From NCBI RefSeq assembly GCF_007559425.1, contig NZ_VMHE01000014.1:1-57011 (forward strand): DNA of 57,011 nt. The letters are read 5' to 3'. Both the position numbers and the translations under genes were made by a program. The notes below the pieces were generated by a model. The model was not told the origin of the DNA, did no database searches, and saw only the letters and a list, made by a program, of their open reading frames with translations. Below are positions 42,575 through 51,345 of the stretch, piece after piece (the first letter of the stretch is position 1; each line of letters begins with the position of its first letter). This DNA comes from Allobacillus salarius (GTDB taxonomy: Bacteria > Bacillota > Bacilli > Bacillales > Alkalibacillaceae).

Positions 42575-43526
42575 AATCATTTTCTAGTTTTTTCTTAACG
42601 TTCGTCAACATATCTTCAGTGACGTCATCTAGTGTATATTGCGGCTTAAAATCCCATTCATCTTTTGCAGCTGTGCAATCAATAGAGTTTGGCCAGCTTT
42701 CCGCAATCTTCTGTCTTACAGGATCGACTTCATAATCCAGTTCAAAAGTAGGTAAATGTTGTTGGATGGATCGCTTGAAATCTTCTGGCTCAGCACTAAA
42801 TGCTGTTACATTGAAGGCATTGCGATGTTGCAAACGTTCTGGGTTTGCTTCCATCAGTTGAATGATTGCGTCAATCGCATCTTGCATATACATCATATCC
42901 ATTTGTGTGCCCTTTCCGATAAATGATGTATATTTATTCTGCTTCAACGCTTCATAATAAATCTCAACCGCATAGTCTGTCGTGCCACCACCTGGTTCTG
43001 TTACATAGGAAATCAGTCCAGGAAAGCGAACTCCTCGTGTGTCGACACCGAAACGATTATAATAGTAATCACATAACAATTCGCCTGCAACCTTATTGAC
43101 ACCATACATCGTCATCGGGCGTTGCATCGTGTCTTGTGGCGTGAGATCTTTTGGGGTATTCGGTCCAAAAGCACCGATTGAACTCGGGGTAAAAAATTGG
43201 GCGTCGAGTTCTCGTGCTACTTCCAACGCGTTCATCAATCCACCCATGTTCAAGTTCCAAGCAAATTGGGGGTGATTCTCTGCTTTCGCTGATAATAATG
43301 CAGCTAAGTGCATAATCGTATCTACATTATATTTCTTTGCGATATCGTGCATGGCCCGCTCATCTGTAACATCTAGTACTTCAAAGGGGCCATTCGTGTC
43401 ATTTAAGTTTTCAGACTTTCGAACGTCAGTGGCAATTACATTCGAATGTCCATACGTTTCTCTTAGCTGCGCGGTCAATTCAGATCCGATTTGACCGAGC
43501 GCTCCTGTTACTAAAATCTTTTTCAT
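42573..43526 (-). CDS. tdh: L-threonine 3-dehydrogenase, SDR type
   Basis: A 317-residue NAD-dependent extended short-chain dehydrogenase. The nucleotide-binding TGALGQIGSEL opens the protein. The catalytic Ser/Tyr/Lys are in TPSSIGAFG and MYGVNKVAGE, with VRFPGLISYVTEPGGGTTDYA following, a pattern specific to SDR-type threonine dehydrogenases among epimerase-like proteins. It would oxidise threonine to 2-amino-3-ketobutyrate. The adjacent kbl, 31 bp upstream in the same operon, encodes the next enzyme, which strongly supports the call. GAGGGGG precedes ATG 43526. Confidence 0.9.
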   Translation of the reverse strand: MKKILVTGALGQIGSELTAQLRETYGHSNVIATDVRKSENLNDTNGPFEVLDVTDERAMHDIAKKYNVDTIMHLAALLSAKAENHPQFAWNLNMGGLMNALEVARELDAQFFTPSSIGAFGPNTPKDLTPQDTMQRPMTMYGVNKVAGELLCDYYYNRFGVDTRGVRFPGLISYVTEPGGGTTDYAVEIYYEALKQNKYTSFIGKGTQMDMMYMQDAIDAIIQLMEANPERLQHRNAFNVTAFSAEPEDFKRSIQQHLPTFELDYEVDPVRQKIAESWPNSIDCTAAKDEWDFKPQYTLDDVTEDMLTNVKKKLEND

Positions 43527-43557
43527 TCAGGAATCCCCCTCTGTTCCTCTCTCTATT

Positions 43558-44751
43558 CTATTGGATAATTCCCATATCTTTTCCGACTTTTTCATAAATC
43601 GAAATAGCTTCATCCAGCATTTCCTTCGTGTGTGCAGCTGTCGGCATATTTCTTACACGACCTGTACCACGTGGAACAGTTGGGAAGACGATGGACTTTG
43701 CATAAACACCTTCTTCGTACAAACGCTTACTGAATTCTTGGGTTGTTTTTTCATCTCCGATAATACAAGGCGTAATTGGTGTTTCACTTTCACCAATATC
43801 AAATCCTAAGTTTTTCAACCCTTCTTTTAAATAGTTTCCATTTTCCCATAAACGATCGTGAAGCTCTGTTGATTCCATCAACAAATCAATCGCTTTTGTA
43901 CATGCGGTTACGTCTGCAGGTGATAAGGATGTTGAGAATAGGAAAGGACGAGAACGAACTTTCAACCAGTCAATCAGGTTTTGTTTACCAGCTACGTAGC
44001 CACCGACGACGCCGATTGCTTTGGAAAGAGTACCCATTTGAAAGTCGATTTCATCTTGTAGACCGAAATGCTTTACCGTGCCGGCACCTTTCCCCATCAC
44101 TCCAGATCCGTGGGCATCATCAACATACGTAATTAAATCAAACTCTTTAGCGATTTCGACGATCCCTGGAAGATCTGCAACGTCTCCATCCATGGAAAAT
44201 ACACCATCAGTAATAATCATAATTTTGTTAAACTGACCTGATTCTTTGGCTTCTTTTGCTTTCTGTCTTAAGTCTTCCATGTCTGAGTGATTGAAACGAA
44301 TAATTTTCGCTTTGGACAGACGACAGCCATCGATAATGGAAGCATGGTTTAATTCATCAGATAAGATTGCATCATTTTTATCCATTACGGCAGAAATAGC
44401 AGCCATATTACAGTTAAAGCCGGAAGTATAAGCGATTGCTGCTTCAGTACCTTTAAATTCAGCAATTTTTTCTTCAAGCTCAACGTGTACATCTAATGTT
44501 CCGTTAATCGTACGAACGGCACCCGCTCCAACGCCATGTGATTCAACATGTTGTTTTGCGACTTCTTTTAATCGATCATCTGTTGCAAGGCCTAAATAGT
44601 TATTAGAGGATAAATTGATTAACTCTTTTCCTTTAATCGTTATTTTCGGACCATTAGCACCTTCTACCACTTCAATCTCATTATAAAGACCTTGGTCTTT
44701 TAATTCCTGTAAATTTTCATTCAAAAATTGATCTAACGTATCACTAGGCAT
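43558..44751 (-). CDS. kbl: Glycine C-acetyltransferase (KBL)
   Basis: A 397-residue PLP enzyme of the alpha-oxoamine synthase family. It cleaves 2-amino-3-ketobutyrate with CoA to glycine and acetyl-CoA. Visible features are NNYLGL near residue 50, [13 protein letters not shown] near 72, [23 protein letters not shown], and the PLP lysine in [13 protein letters not shown] near 240. AGGAGG before ATG 44751 fixes the start; the longer frame to 44811 crosses the promoter. With tdh it forms a two-gene threonine-to-glycine pathway. Confidence 0.93.
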   Translation of the reverse strand: MPSDTLDQFLNENLQELKDQGLYNEIEVVEGANGPKITIKGKELINLSSNNYLGLATDDRLKEVAKQHVESHGVGAGAVRTINGTLDVHVELEEKIAEFKGTEAAIAYTSGFNCNMAAISAVMDKNDAILSDELNHASIIDGCRLSKAKIIRFNHSDMEDLRQKAKEAKESGQFNKIMIITDGVFSMDGDVADLPGIVEIAKEFDLITYVDDAHGSGVMGKGAGTVKHFGLQDEIDFQMGTLSKAIGVVGGYVAGKQNLIDWLKVRSRPFLFSTSLSPADVTACTKAIDLLMESTELHDRLWENGNYLKEGLKNLGFDIGESETPITPCIIGDEKTTQEFSKRLYEEGVYAKSIVFPTVPRGTGRVRNMPTAAHTKEMLDEAISIYEKVGKDMGIIQ

Positions 44752-44788
44752 TTCGTTACCTCCTGAATCTTTTTCATTTCCCACTAGT

Positions 44789-44848
44789 ATCATAACATGA
44801 TTTTTATCCATTGTAACGGAATAGCAAATTTGTATGTAAGCGCTTTAT
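44789..44848 (-). promoter_or_regulatory. kbl-tdh promoter with cre-like site
   Basis: On the minus strand TTACAA (44811-44816) and TATGAT (44789-44794) are 16 bp apart, ending about 40 bp before kbl. At 44834-44848 the plus strand reads ATGTAAGCGCTTTAT, one mismatch from the CcpA cre consensus WTGNAANCGNWNNCW. It is centred about 60 bp before the predicted start of transcription. Confidence 0.55.
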
Positions 44849-44860
44849 TTGCCTGCTAAA

Positions 44861-44897
44861 TAAAAGCAGAAGACCATTTGGCCTCCTGCTTGTTTTC
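44861..44897 (-). terminator. Peptide ABC operon terminator
   Basis: AAGCAGGAGGCC-AAAT-GGTCTTCTGCTT with TTTATTT tail on the minus strand, just beyond the dppF-like stop codon. Confidence 0.88.
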
Positions 44898-44900
44898 TTA

Positions 44901-45959
44901 TTAAACTTTCTCAGGTTCCTCGTCCAACATACGCACATTACTTGTTTCACGAGTTGGCTGGTGTTCACCAGACTCGATTAACTCCATGTAATGACAAGCG
45001 CCTTGGTGTCCTTCTGCCATATAGCCTGCGCTTCTTAGCTCAGGTGTTTCTTCCTTACAACGTTCTGTCGCAAATGGACAGCGCGTATGGAAACGGCAGC
45101 CAGTAGGAGGATCGATTGGAGACGGTACATCTCCTTGTAAGAAGATCCGATCTTTATTATGATCTGGATCCGGTACTGGAATAGCGGATAATAAAGCTTT
45201 TGTATAAGGGTGTTGAGGGTTTTCAAAGATTGATTTCTTATCTCCTACCTCAACAATTTTTCCTAAGTACATGACAATGACGCGATCTGAAATATGACGT
45301 ACAACGCCAAGGTCATGTGAAATGAATAGATACGTAAGATTCATTTCTTTTTGGAACTTTTTCAATAAGTTAAGCACTTGTGCTTGGATAGATACGTCCA
45401 ATGCTGAAACTGCTTCGTCACAAACGATTAGCTTTGGATCAACAGACAATGCACGCGCAATCCCAATACGCTGACGCTGACCACCTGAGAATTCGTGTGG
45501 GTAGCGGTCTGCATGGTATGGCTGCAATCCAACTGTTTCCAACAATTCAGCAATTCGGTCGGCTCTCTTTTCTTTCGGAACGACGTTTTGAATCGCCATT
45601 GCTTCCCTTAATGTTTCACGTACTGTTTGGCGTGGGTTTAAAGAAGCATATGGATCTTGGAAAATGATTTGCATATCTTTACGCATTTTGCGCATTTCTT
45701 TTTTATTTAAGTCCAACAAGTTAACACCATCGAATTCAACAGTGCCGTCTGTCGGATTATCCAATCGTAAAATAGCTCGGCCTGTCGTTGATTTCCCACA
45801 ACCGGATTCTCCAACGACGCTGACTGTTTCTCCTTCATGTACGGTGAAAGATATGTCATCAACCGCTTTAACATTGTTAACAGTCCGGCCAAAAATGCCA
45901 CCTTTAATTGGGAAGTACTGTTTTAAATTTTTAACCTTCAGTAGTTCTTTCTGGCTCAT
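44901..45959 (-). CDS. Peptide ABC transporter ATPase (DppF/OppF-like)
   Basis: A 352-residue ATP-binding subunit of a peptide importer. Walker A is GESGCGKST near residue 53, the ABC signature [14 protein letters not shown] near 165 and Walker [13 protein letters not shown]. The C-terminal oligopeptide-transporter extension has the Cys motif [14 protein letters not shown] near 300, a 4Fe-4S-type site in some members. Its first 29 bases overlap the end of the preceding ATPase gene, implying coupled translation. Last gene of the operon. Confidence 0.94.
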   Translation of the reverse strand: MSQKELLKVKNLKQYFPIKGGIFGRTVNNVKAVDDISFTVHEGETVSVVGESGCGKSTTGRAILRLDNPTDGTVEFDGVNLLDLNKKEMRKMRKDMQIIFQDPYASLNPRQTVRETLREAMAIQNVVPKEKRADRIAELLETVGLQPYHADRYPHEFSGGQRQRIGIARALSVDPKLIVCDEAVSALDVSIQAQVLNLLKKFQKEMNLTYLFISHDLGVVRHISDRVIVMYLGKIVEVGDKKSIFENPQHPYTKALLSAIPVPDPDHNKDRIFLQGDVPSPIDPPTGCRFHTRCPFATERCKEETPELRSAGYMAEGHQGACHYMELIESGEHQPTRETSNVRMLDEEPEKV

Positions 45960-46971
45960 ATACTTTCACCCCCGGGTCGCCGTTCCACTCATCTGTGTAA
46001 ATCCAACAGCGAATTTGTTCTCCATCTCCGACATCATCCAGAGATGGCAATTTTTCATGACAAAGGTTTGTTGCAAACGGACAACGCGGTGCAAATCGAC
46101 AGCCAACAGGCATTTCATCCGGACTAGGGACAGTTCCTTTAATTGGTGTCAATTCCTCTTGGTCTCGATCACTACGTGGTAGAGATTTCAAAAGACCAAC
46201 TGTATATGGATGACGTGGATTTTTGAATAGTGTTCTCACATCAGCATACTCAACGACTTTACCACAGTACATAACCGCTACATAATCACATGTTTCAGCA
46301 ACTACGCCTAAGTCATGTGTAATCATGACGACAGACATGCCTAACTCATCTTGCAATTCTTTAATCAATTCAAGAATTTGCGCTTGGATTGTCACATCCA
46401 AAGCAGTTGTCGGCTCATCTGCAATCAACAAATCTGGTTTACACGCCAAAGCCATCGCAATCATGACACGTTGACGCATTCCACCAGACAGTTCGAATGG
46501 ATACTGGTCCAATCGCTTCTCAGGTGAAGGAATACCAACAAGCTTCAGCATCTCAATCGCTCGTTTGCTACCTTCTTTTTTCCCCAATCCTTGGTGGATT
46601 TTATATGATTCTCGGATCTGCTGTCCGACTGTATATGTTGGGTTTAAAGAGGTCATTGGTTCCTGGAAAATCATTGAGATTTGATTTCCGCGGATTTTAC
46701 GCATCTCTTTTTCACTTAAATCTAAGAGGTTCTTTCCTCTGAATTTTATCTCTCCACCTTTAATTTTCCCTGGGTGGCTGATCAACTGCAAAATAGACAT
46801 CGCAGTAATACTTTTACCTGATCCGGATTCTCCTACGATACCTAGGGTTTTTCCTGCTGGTACATCAAAGGTCACTCCATCGACTGCTTTGACTTCACCA
46901 CCTTCAGTAAAGAAAGACGTCCGGAGATCTGTTACTTCAAGTATGGATTCGTTTGTACTCAATGATTCCAC
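45931..46971 (-). CDS. Peptide ABC transporter ATPase (DppD/OppD-like)
   Basis: A 346-residue ATP-binding subunit partnering with the DppF-like protein. Walker A is [12 protein letters not shown] near residue 47, the signature [17 protein letters not shown] near 155, and Walker [13 protein letters not shown]. It also carries the C-terminal [14 protein letters not shown] motif near 288. Both ATPases share the same intact nucleotide-site elements, so both should hydrolyse ATP. The gene is 14 bp from the dppB-like permease and overlaps the next ATPase. Confidence 0.94.
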   Translation of the reverse strand: MESLSTNESILEVTDLRTSFFTEGGEVKAVDGVTFDVPAGKTLGIVGESGSGKSITAMSILQLISHPGKIKGGEIKFRGKNLLDLSEKEMRKIRGNQISMIFQEPMTSLNPTYTVGQQIRESYKIHQGLGKKEGSKRAIEMLKLVGIPSPEKRLDQYPFELSGGMRQRVMIAMALACKPDLLIADEPTTALDVTIQAQILELIKELQDELGMSVVMITHDLGVVAETCDYVAVMYCGKVVEYADVRTLFKNPRHPYTVGLLKSLPRSDRDQEELTPIKGTVPSPDEMPVGCRFAPRCPFATNLCHEKLPSLDDVGDGEQIRCWIYTDEWNGDPGVKVYEPERTTEG

Positions 46972-46985
46972 CTCACTTTCATTTA

Positions 46986-47906
46986 TTAGTCCATATCAAT
47001 ACGTTTGTTCAATAATGTGTATGAAATATCTACGATTAAATTTACGACTACGAAAATAACTGAAATGATTAAAATACAAGCTTGCACGACTGGGAAGTCT
47101 CTCGCCATAATTGAATCGATCACCAATCGGCCTAGTCCATTAATACTAAATACCGTTTCAGTAAGTACTGTACCTGCCAATAATGTTCCGAATTGCAAAC
47201 CAACGACCGTTACAACTGGAATTAAAGCGTTCTTCAGTGCGTGTCTATAGATAACGATTTGTTCATGAACTCCCTTTGCTCGTGCTGTTCGAATATAGTC
47301 TTGAGAAATAACATCAAGCATACTGGAACGCGTCATTCGAGCAATGACTGCTGCACCGGCTGTACCTAATGTGATAACAGGTAACACGATTTGTGAGGCC
47401 GATCCCCAACCGGTTGGCGGGAACCATCCTAACTGGATAGAGAACCAGTTCATCAACATAAGTCCTAGCCAGAAGTTCGGCATAGACATCCCGAATAATG
47501 CAATAATCATAATCGTCACATCTCGCACAGAATATTGACGAACAGCAGAAACAATACCAGCAATTAATCCAATAAAAATACTTAATATCGTACTATAAAT
47601 CGCCAGTTCCATCGTTATCCAAAACCTTGGTTTAATTTCCTCAAAAACTGGTGTGTTATTTCTATAAGAATAACCAAAATCCAATTGAGCAACATCTGTT
47701 ACAAAATTTACATATTGAACTGGAAGCGGATCATTTAAACCCATGCTGACTTCGATCCGTTCAATTGTACTTTGAGATGCTGTTTCACCCGCAATGAGCT
47801 GAGCTGGATTCCCTGGTGTCAAATGCATTAATAGGAACACAAGCAATGTTACACCAAACAGTACGGGTATTAATTGAAATAAACGACGTATAATATAAGT
47901 TGTCAT
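46986..47906 (-). CDS. Peptide ABC permease (DppB/OppB-like)
   Basis: A 306-residue permease with six helices. The N-terminal block [22 protein letters not shown] and the cytoplasmic EAA loop ([31 protein letters not shown], near residue 205) are hallmarks of DppB/OppB, the loop contacting the ATPases. It follows the DppC-like gene by 21 bp; the usual gene order has B before C. Confidence 0.93.
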   Translation of the reverse strand: MTTYIIRRLFQLIPVLFGVTLLVFLLMHLTPGNPAQLIAGETASQSTIERIEVSMGLNDPLPVQYVNFVTDVAQLDFGYSYRNNTPVFEEIKPRFWITMELAIYSTILSIFIGLIAGIVSAVRQYSVRDVTIMIIALFGMSMPNFWLGLMLMNWFSIQLGWFPPTGWGSASQIVLPVITLGTAGAAVIARMTRSSMLDVISQDYIRTARAKGVHEQIVIYRHALKNALIPVVTVVGLQFGTLLAGTVLTETVFSINGLGRLVIDSIMARDFPVVQACILIISVIFVVVNLIVDISYTLLNKRIDMD

Positions 47907-47927
47907 TTTTCTTTTCGCACCCCTTTC

Positions 47928-48839
47928 CTAGTTCTTCAATTTCGGATCGAGAGCATCTCGTAATCCATCACCGAAAATATTAAATGCCAATACAACGATA
48001 ACAATTGCCATACCCGGGAAGAACGCAATATATCCAGCATCGAAAATGTAATCTCTTCCGTCATTCAGCATAGCACCCCACTCCGGCATCGGTGGCTGAG
48101 CACCCATCCCTAAGAACGAAAGCCCTGCTGCAGTAAGAATTGCTGAAGCAATATAAAGTGTCGCGTTTACAATCACCGGTGAAGAAACGTTTGGCAAGAT
48201 ATGCTTAAAAATAATTCGTAAGTCTGATGAACCAAGTGCACGAATAGCATCAACATACTCAAGCTTTTTCGCCGCCAATGTTGAGCCACGCACAATTCTT
48301 GCAAAGCCAGGTATTGCATAAATTGCTACTGCAATCGTAACGTTTACTAAGCTACCACCTAAAATACTTACAATCGCAAGCGCGAGTAAGATTCCTGGGA
48401 AGGCTAGTAAAATGTCTATGAGTCGCATGATGAAACTATCAATTCGCCCTCCATAGTATCCAGCAACAATTCCTAATGGTACACCCATAATGGCACCTAA
48501 GAATACAGAGCCGAACCCTACACCTAGCGTATATTTCATCCCGTAAACAATTCTAGTGAAAATATCTCTTCCCATATGATCTGTTCCAAACCAATGTTCA
48601 GCGGATGGTCGACTAAATTTGTTAATGACATCTACGTCACTTGGGTCCATTGATAACAGGAATGGACCGACGATGGATACAATTGATAAAAATACAATTG
48701 TATAGAAACCAATTAATGCAGCTTTGTTCCTTTTTAAGCGTTTATAGAAATCTTTCCATGGAGACGGTTTCTTAACGTTCATCGCTTGTAATTCAACTTC
48801 AGAATGATCAGTATTTTGTTCTATGTTTTGATTCGCCAT
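47928..48839 (-). CDS. Peptide ABC permease (DppC/OppC-like)
   Basis: A 303-residue permease with a soluble N-terminus, then six helices. The segment HWFGTDHMGRDIFTRIVYG near residue 85 and the EAA loop (YVDAIRALGSSDLRIIFKHILPN near 200) identify the DppC/OppC group. It is the first gene of the permease-ATPase operon, transcribed away from the binding-protein gene at 49296. GGGGGG-type ribosome-binding sequence precedes ATG 48839. Confidence 0.93.
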   Translation of the reverse strand: MANQNIEQNTDHSEVELQAMNVKKPSPWKDFYKRLKRNKAALIGFYTIVFLSIVSIVGPFLLSMDPSDVDVINKFSRPSAEHWFGTDHMGRDIFTRIVYGMKYTLGVGFGSVFLGAIMGVPLGIVAGYYGGRIDSFIMRLIDILLAFPGILLALAIVSILGGSLVNVTIAVAIYAIPGFARIVRGSTLAAKKLEYVDAIRALGSSDLRIIFKHILPNVSSPVIVNATLYIASAILTAAGLSFLGMGAQPPMPEWGAMLNDGRDYIFDAGYIAFFPGMAIVIVVLAFNIFGDGLRDALDPKLKN

Positions 48840-49295
48840 TCCAGGAGCCCCCCTTTTTTCATTGTTGAGAAATCGGTCTCACTATATGTCTGCTCATTAT
48901 TGTCTTGCCGAAACATCCAATTCGTTTTCAAAATTGTATGACATTTTAGGTAAAGAAAGTACTACTTATTATACCAATCTATTCGATTACGTAATTAGTA
49001 GATTTCTGGAAGGAAATATAGGATGTTAAGGAAGTATATTTGAACCGTTTCTAGATTATCATAAACGCTAGACAAAATTTTGACAACATTATTTCTTATA
49101 TAGAAATTATTCTGAAAAGGGATAAAAGAATGAAAAATATCTTATACAATACTATTTCACTATAAATTAAAGTGCGAAGTTTGCTGGATTTTTGATTAAA
49201 TGAAACCTTGCTAATTGTGAAAAAATAAGGTATGATTTTTTTAACCCTATCCTACATAGGGAAAACGATATATTCTCAAGGGGGTAACACGCACT
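48840..49295. promoter_or_regulatory. Divergent promoter region of peptide ABC system
   Basis: 456 bp between the divergent permease operon and binding-protein gene. On the plus strand TTGCTA (49208-49213), 17 bp, then TATGAT (49231-49236) form a good sigma-A promoter for the binding protein. A small CCCTA/TAGGG hairpin (49245-49261) lies in its leader before the AAGGGGG ribosome-binding site. The minus-strand promoter is not obvious. A weak CodY-like match at 49106-49120 has four mismatches. Confidence 0.6.
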
Positions 49296-51089
49296 ATGAA
49301 GTCCAAAAAACTACTTTGGCTTTTCGCGTTAATGCTAGGTCTATCTCTAGTATTGGCAGCATGTGCCGGTGATGGCGAGTCTGATAGTGAAGGCGAGTCA
49401 GAAAGCGGTTCTGAAGAGTCTGGTTCTGAAGAAGATTCTAGTGAATCTGATTCTGAAGACAGTGAAGGTGAAGAAGCATCTGGAGGAGATGGCAGCAATG
49501 ACCTCGTCCTAGCAGTATCTTCTGATGTTGTTTCATTAGATCCACACATAGAAAACGACGTTCCTTCCAGTAACGTTCGTGACAACATTTATGAAACTTT
49601 AGTTGAACAAGACGCAGACATGAATATCGTCGAAGGTCTTGCAACAGATTGGGAACAAAAAGATGACACGACATGGGTATTCACACTTAGAGAAGGTGTA
49701 ACATTCCATGATGGTTCTGACTTTACGGCTGAAGACGTAAAAGCGAACCTTGATCGTGTACTTGACCCTGCAGTTGCATCACCACGTGCTTTCCTTTATG
49801 ACATGGTTACAGAAGTTAATGTACTTGGTGATCACGAACTAGAAATTAAGACGGAATATCCATTCGCTCCACTTCTAGCTCACTTAGCTCACGATGCTGG
49901 TGGTGTCATGAGTAAGGATGTCATCGACGCTGACTATGAGAATGCAATCTCAGAAGCAGGCCTAGACATCACGCTTGATGAATATTATCAAGCAAGAGCT
50001 GACGGTAGCGAAGAGTATTCTAGAATGGAAGAAAATGATGAAGGTGAAGAGGTTGAAGCAGGTTATGTAGCAGACCTAGCGGAATACACTGGTATCCACT
50101 CTGCTCAGAACCCAATCGGTACTGGCTACTTCAAATTAGAAGAGCGTCAGTCTGGTGAAAAGACAGTTCTATCCCGTTACGAAGATTACTGGGGTGAGCC
50201 TGCCAAACCATCAACTGTTACATTTAAAGTAGTACCTGAACCATCTGCTCGTATTGCTGAATTGGAAACTGGTGAATCTCACATTGTAAACCCACTTCAG
50301 CCAACAGATGTTAGCCGTGTAGAAAGCAATGAAGATACACGCGTAAATAACCAACCGTCTACAAGCTTGTCTTACATTGGATTCAATGTTGAGAAAGAAC
50401 CATTTGATGATCCAAAAGTACGTCAAGCAATTAACCTAGCTATCAACAACGAAGAGATCATCGAAGGAATCTACCAAGGTAATGGTACACCAGCAACTGG
50501 TCCATTGGCACCAGGTGTATTCGGATATGATGATAGTGTTAAAGGTTTAGGCTATGAGCCAGACCAAGCGAAAAAACTTCTAGAGGAAGCTGGCTACGGT
50601 GATGGTTTCGAAACGACTCTATGGACAAACGATAACGAGCAGCGTGTAGAAACTGCTCTTTACGTTCAAGATGCTTTGAAAGAATATGGTATTACTGTAG
50701 AAATCGAAGAGCTTGAGTGGGGTGCTTACCTAGAAAGAACTGCAAATGGTGAGCATGACATGTTCGTTCTTGGTTGGTCCACTGTAACAGGTGATGCTGA
50801 CTACGGCCTATATGCATTATTCCATTCTTCTATGGCCGGTTCTCCAGGTAACCGTTCATTCTTAGAAAATGAAGAGCTTGATAAGCTTCTTGACGAAGGT
50901 CGTCGTGAGACTGACGAACAAAAACGTGCTGAAATTTACAAAGAAGCACAAGAAAAATTAACTGAACTAGCTCCAATGCTTTACATTCACCACCAAAACT
51001 ACTTGACTGGTGTTCGCGAAGAAGTTCAAAACTTCTCTGTTGATACATTGGGAATCTATCAGTTAAAAGATGTTACAATCGGTGAATAA
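49296..51089 (+). CDS. Peptide-binding lipoprotein (DppE/OppA-like, SBP_bac_5)
   Basis: A 597-residue extracytoplasmic peptide-binding protein. The lipobox LVLAAC gives an acylated Cys at residue 23. The next ~45 residues are almost only Asp, Glu, Ser and Gly, a flexible acidic tether. The SBP_bac_5 fold follows (SLDPHIENDVPSSNV, REGVTFHDGSDFTAEDV, GTGYFKLEERQSG, FDDPKVRQAINLAINNEEI). It supplies ligand to the permease encoded divergently. The nearest relatives I recall are glutathione/dipeptide-type binding proteins; specificity is open. AAGGGGGT precedes ATG 49296 by ten bases. Confidence 0.93.
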   Translation: MKSKKLLWLFALMLGLSLVLAACAGDGESDSEGESESGSEESGSEEDSSESDSEDSEGEEASGGDGSNDLVLAVSSDVVSLDPHIENDVPSSNVRDNIYETLVEQDADMNIVEGLATDWEQKDDTTWVFTLREGVTFHDGSDFTAEDVKANLDRVLDPAVASPRAFLYDMVTEVNVLGDHELEIKTEYPFAPLLAHLAHDAGGVMSKDVIDADYENAISEAGLDITLDEYYQARADGSEEYSRMEENDEGEEVEAGYVADLAEYTGIHSAQNPIGTGYFKLEERQSGEKTVLSRYEDYWGEPAKPSTVTFKVVPEPSARIAELETGESHIVNPLQPTDVSRVESNEDTRVNNQPSTSLSYIGFNVEKEPFDDPKVRQAINLAINNEEIIEGIYQGNGTPATGPLAPGVFGYDDSVKGLGYEPDQAKKLLEEAGYGDGFETTLWTNDNEQRVETALYVQDALKEYGITVEIEELEWGAYLERTANGEHDMFVLGWSTVTGDADYGLYALFHSSMAGSPGNRSFLENEELDKLLDEGRRETDEQKRAEIYKEAQEKLTELAPMLYIHHQNYLTGVREEVQNFSVDTLGIYQLKDVTIGE

Positions 51090-51102
51090 TTATTGATTAT
51101 TA

Positions 51103-51136
51103 AAACCGGAGGAATGATTTCCTCCGGTTTTTTCTA
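51103..51136 (+). terminator. Binding-protein gene terminator
   Basis: AAACCGGAGGAA / TTTCCTCCGGTTT, a near-perfect 12-bp stem with a four-base loop and T run. Confidence 0.93.
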
Positions 51137-51345
51137 TTTTTCTTTTTCTAATTCAACTCTCAACATAAAATAGCTGAGTCCCTTTTTTCCTAGATTACAA
51201 CTTGGCATACATAATGACTTATTCCATTTCAATTTATTTATAATAGGACTAATGACGCAATTTTCTTTTTCTTGTAAATTTTCATTTGTTTTTATTTGAA
51301 TTGCGATATAATGAAACTGATTTTATTAAAGGAGGAGAAGTGAGC

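Noticed and set aside
49106..49120. CodY box in the divergent peptide-transporter promoter region
   Set aside because: ATTATTCTGAAAAGG has four mismatches to AATTTTCWGAAAATT and is not placed over a recognisable promoter.
51286..51345. Longer N-terminus for the nuclease from 51286
   Set aside because: It would cross the TATAAT promoter element and ribosome-binding site and put ~20 residues before the signal peptide.
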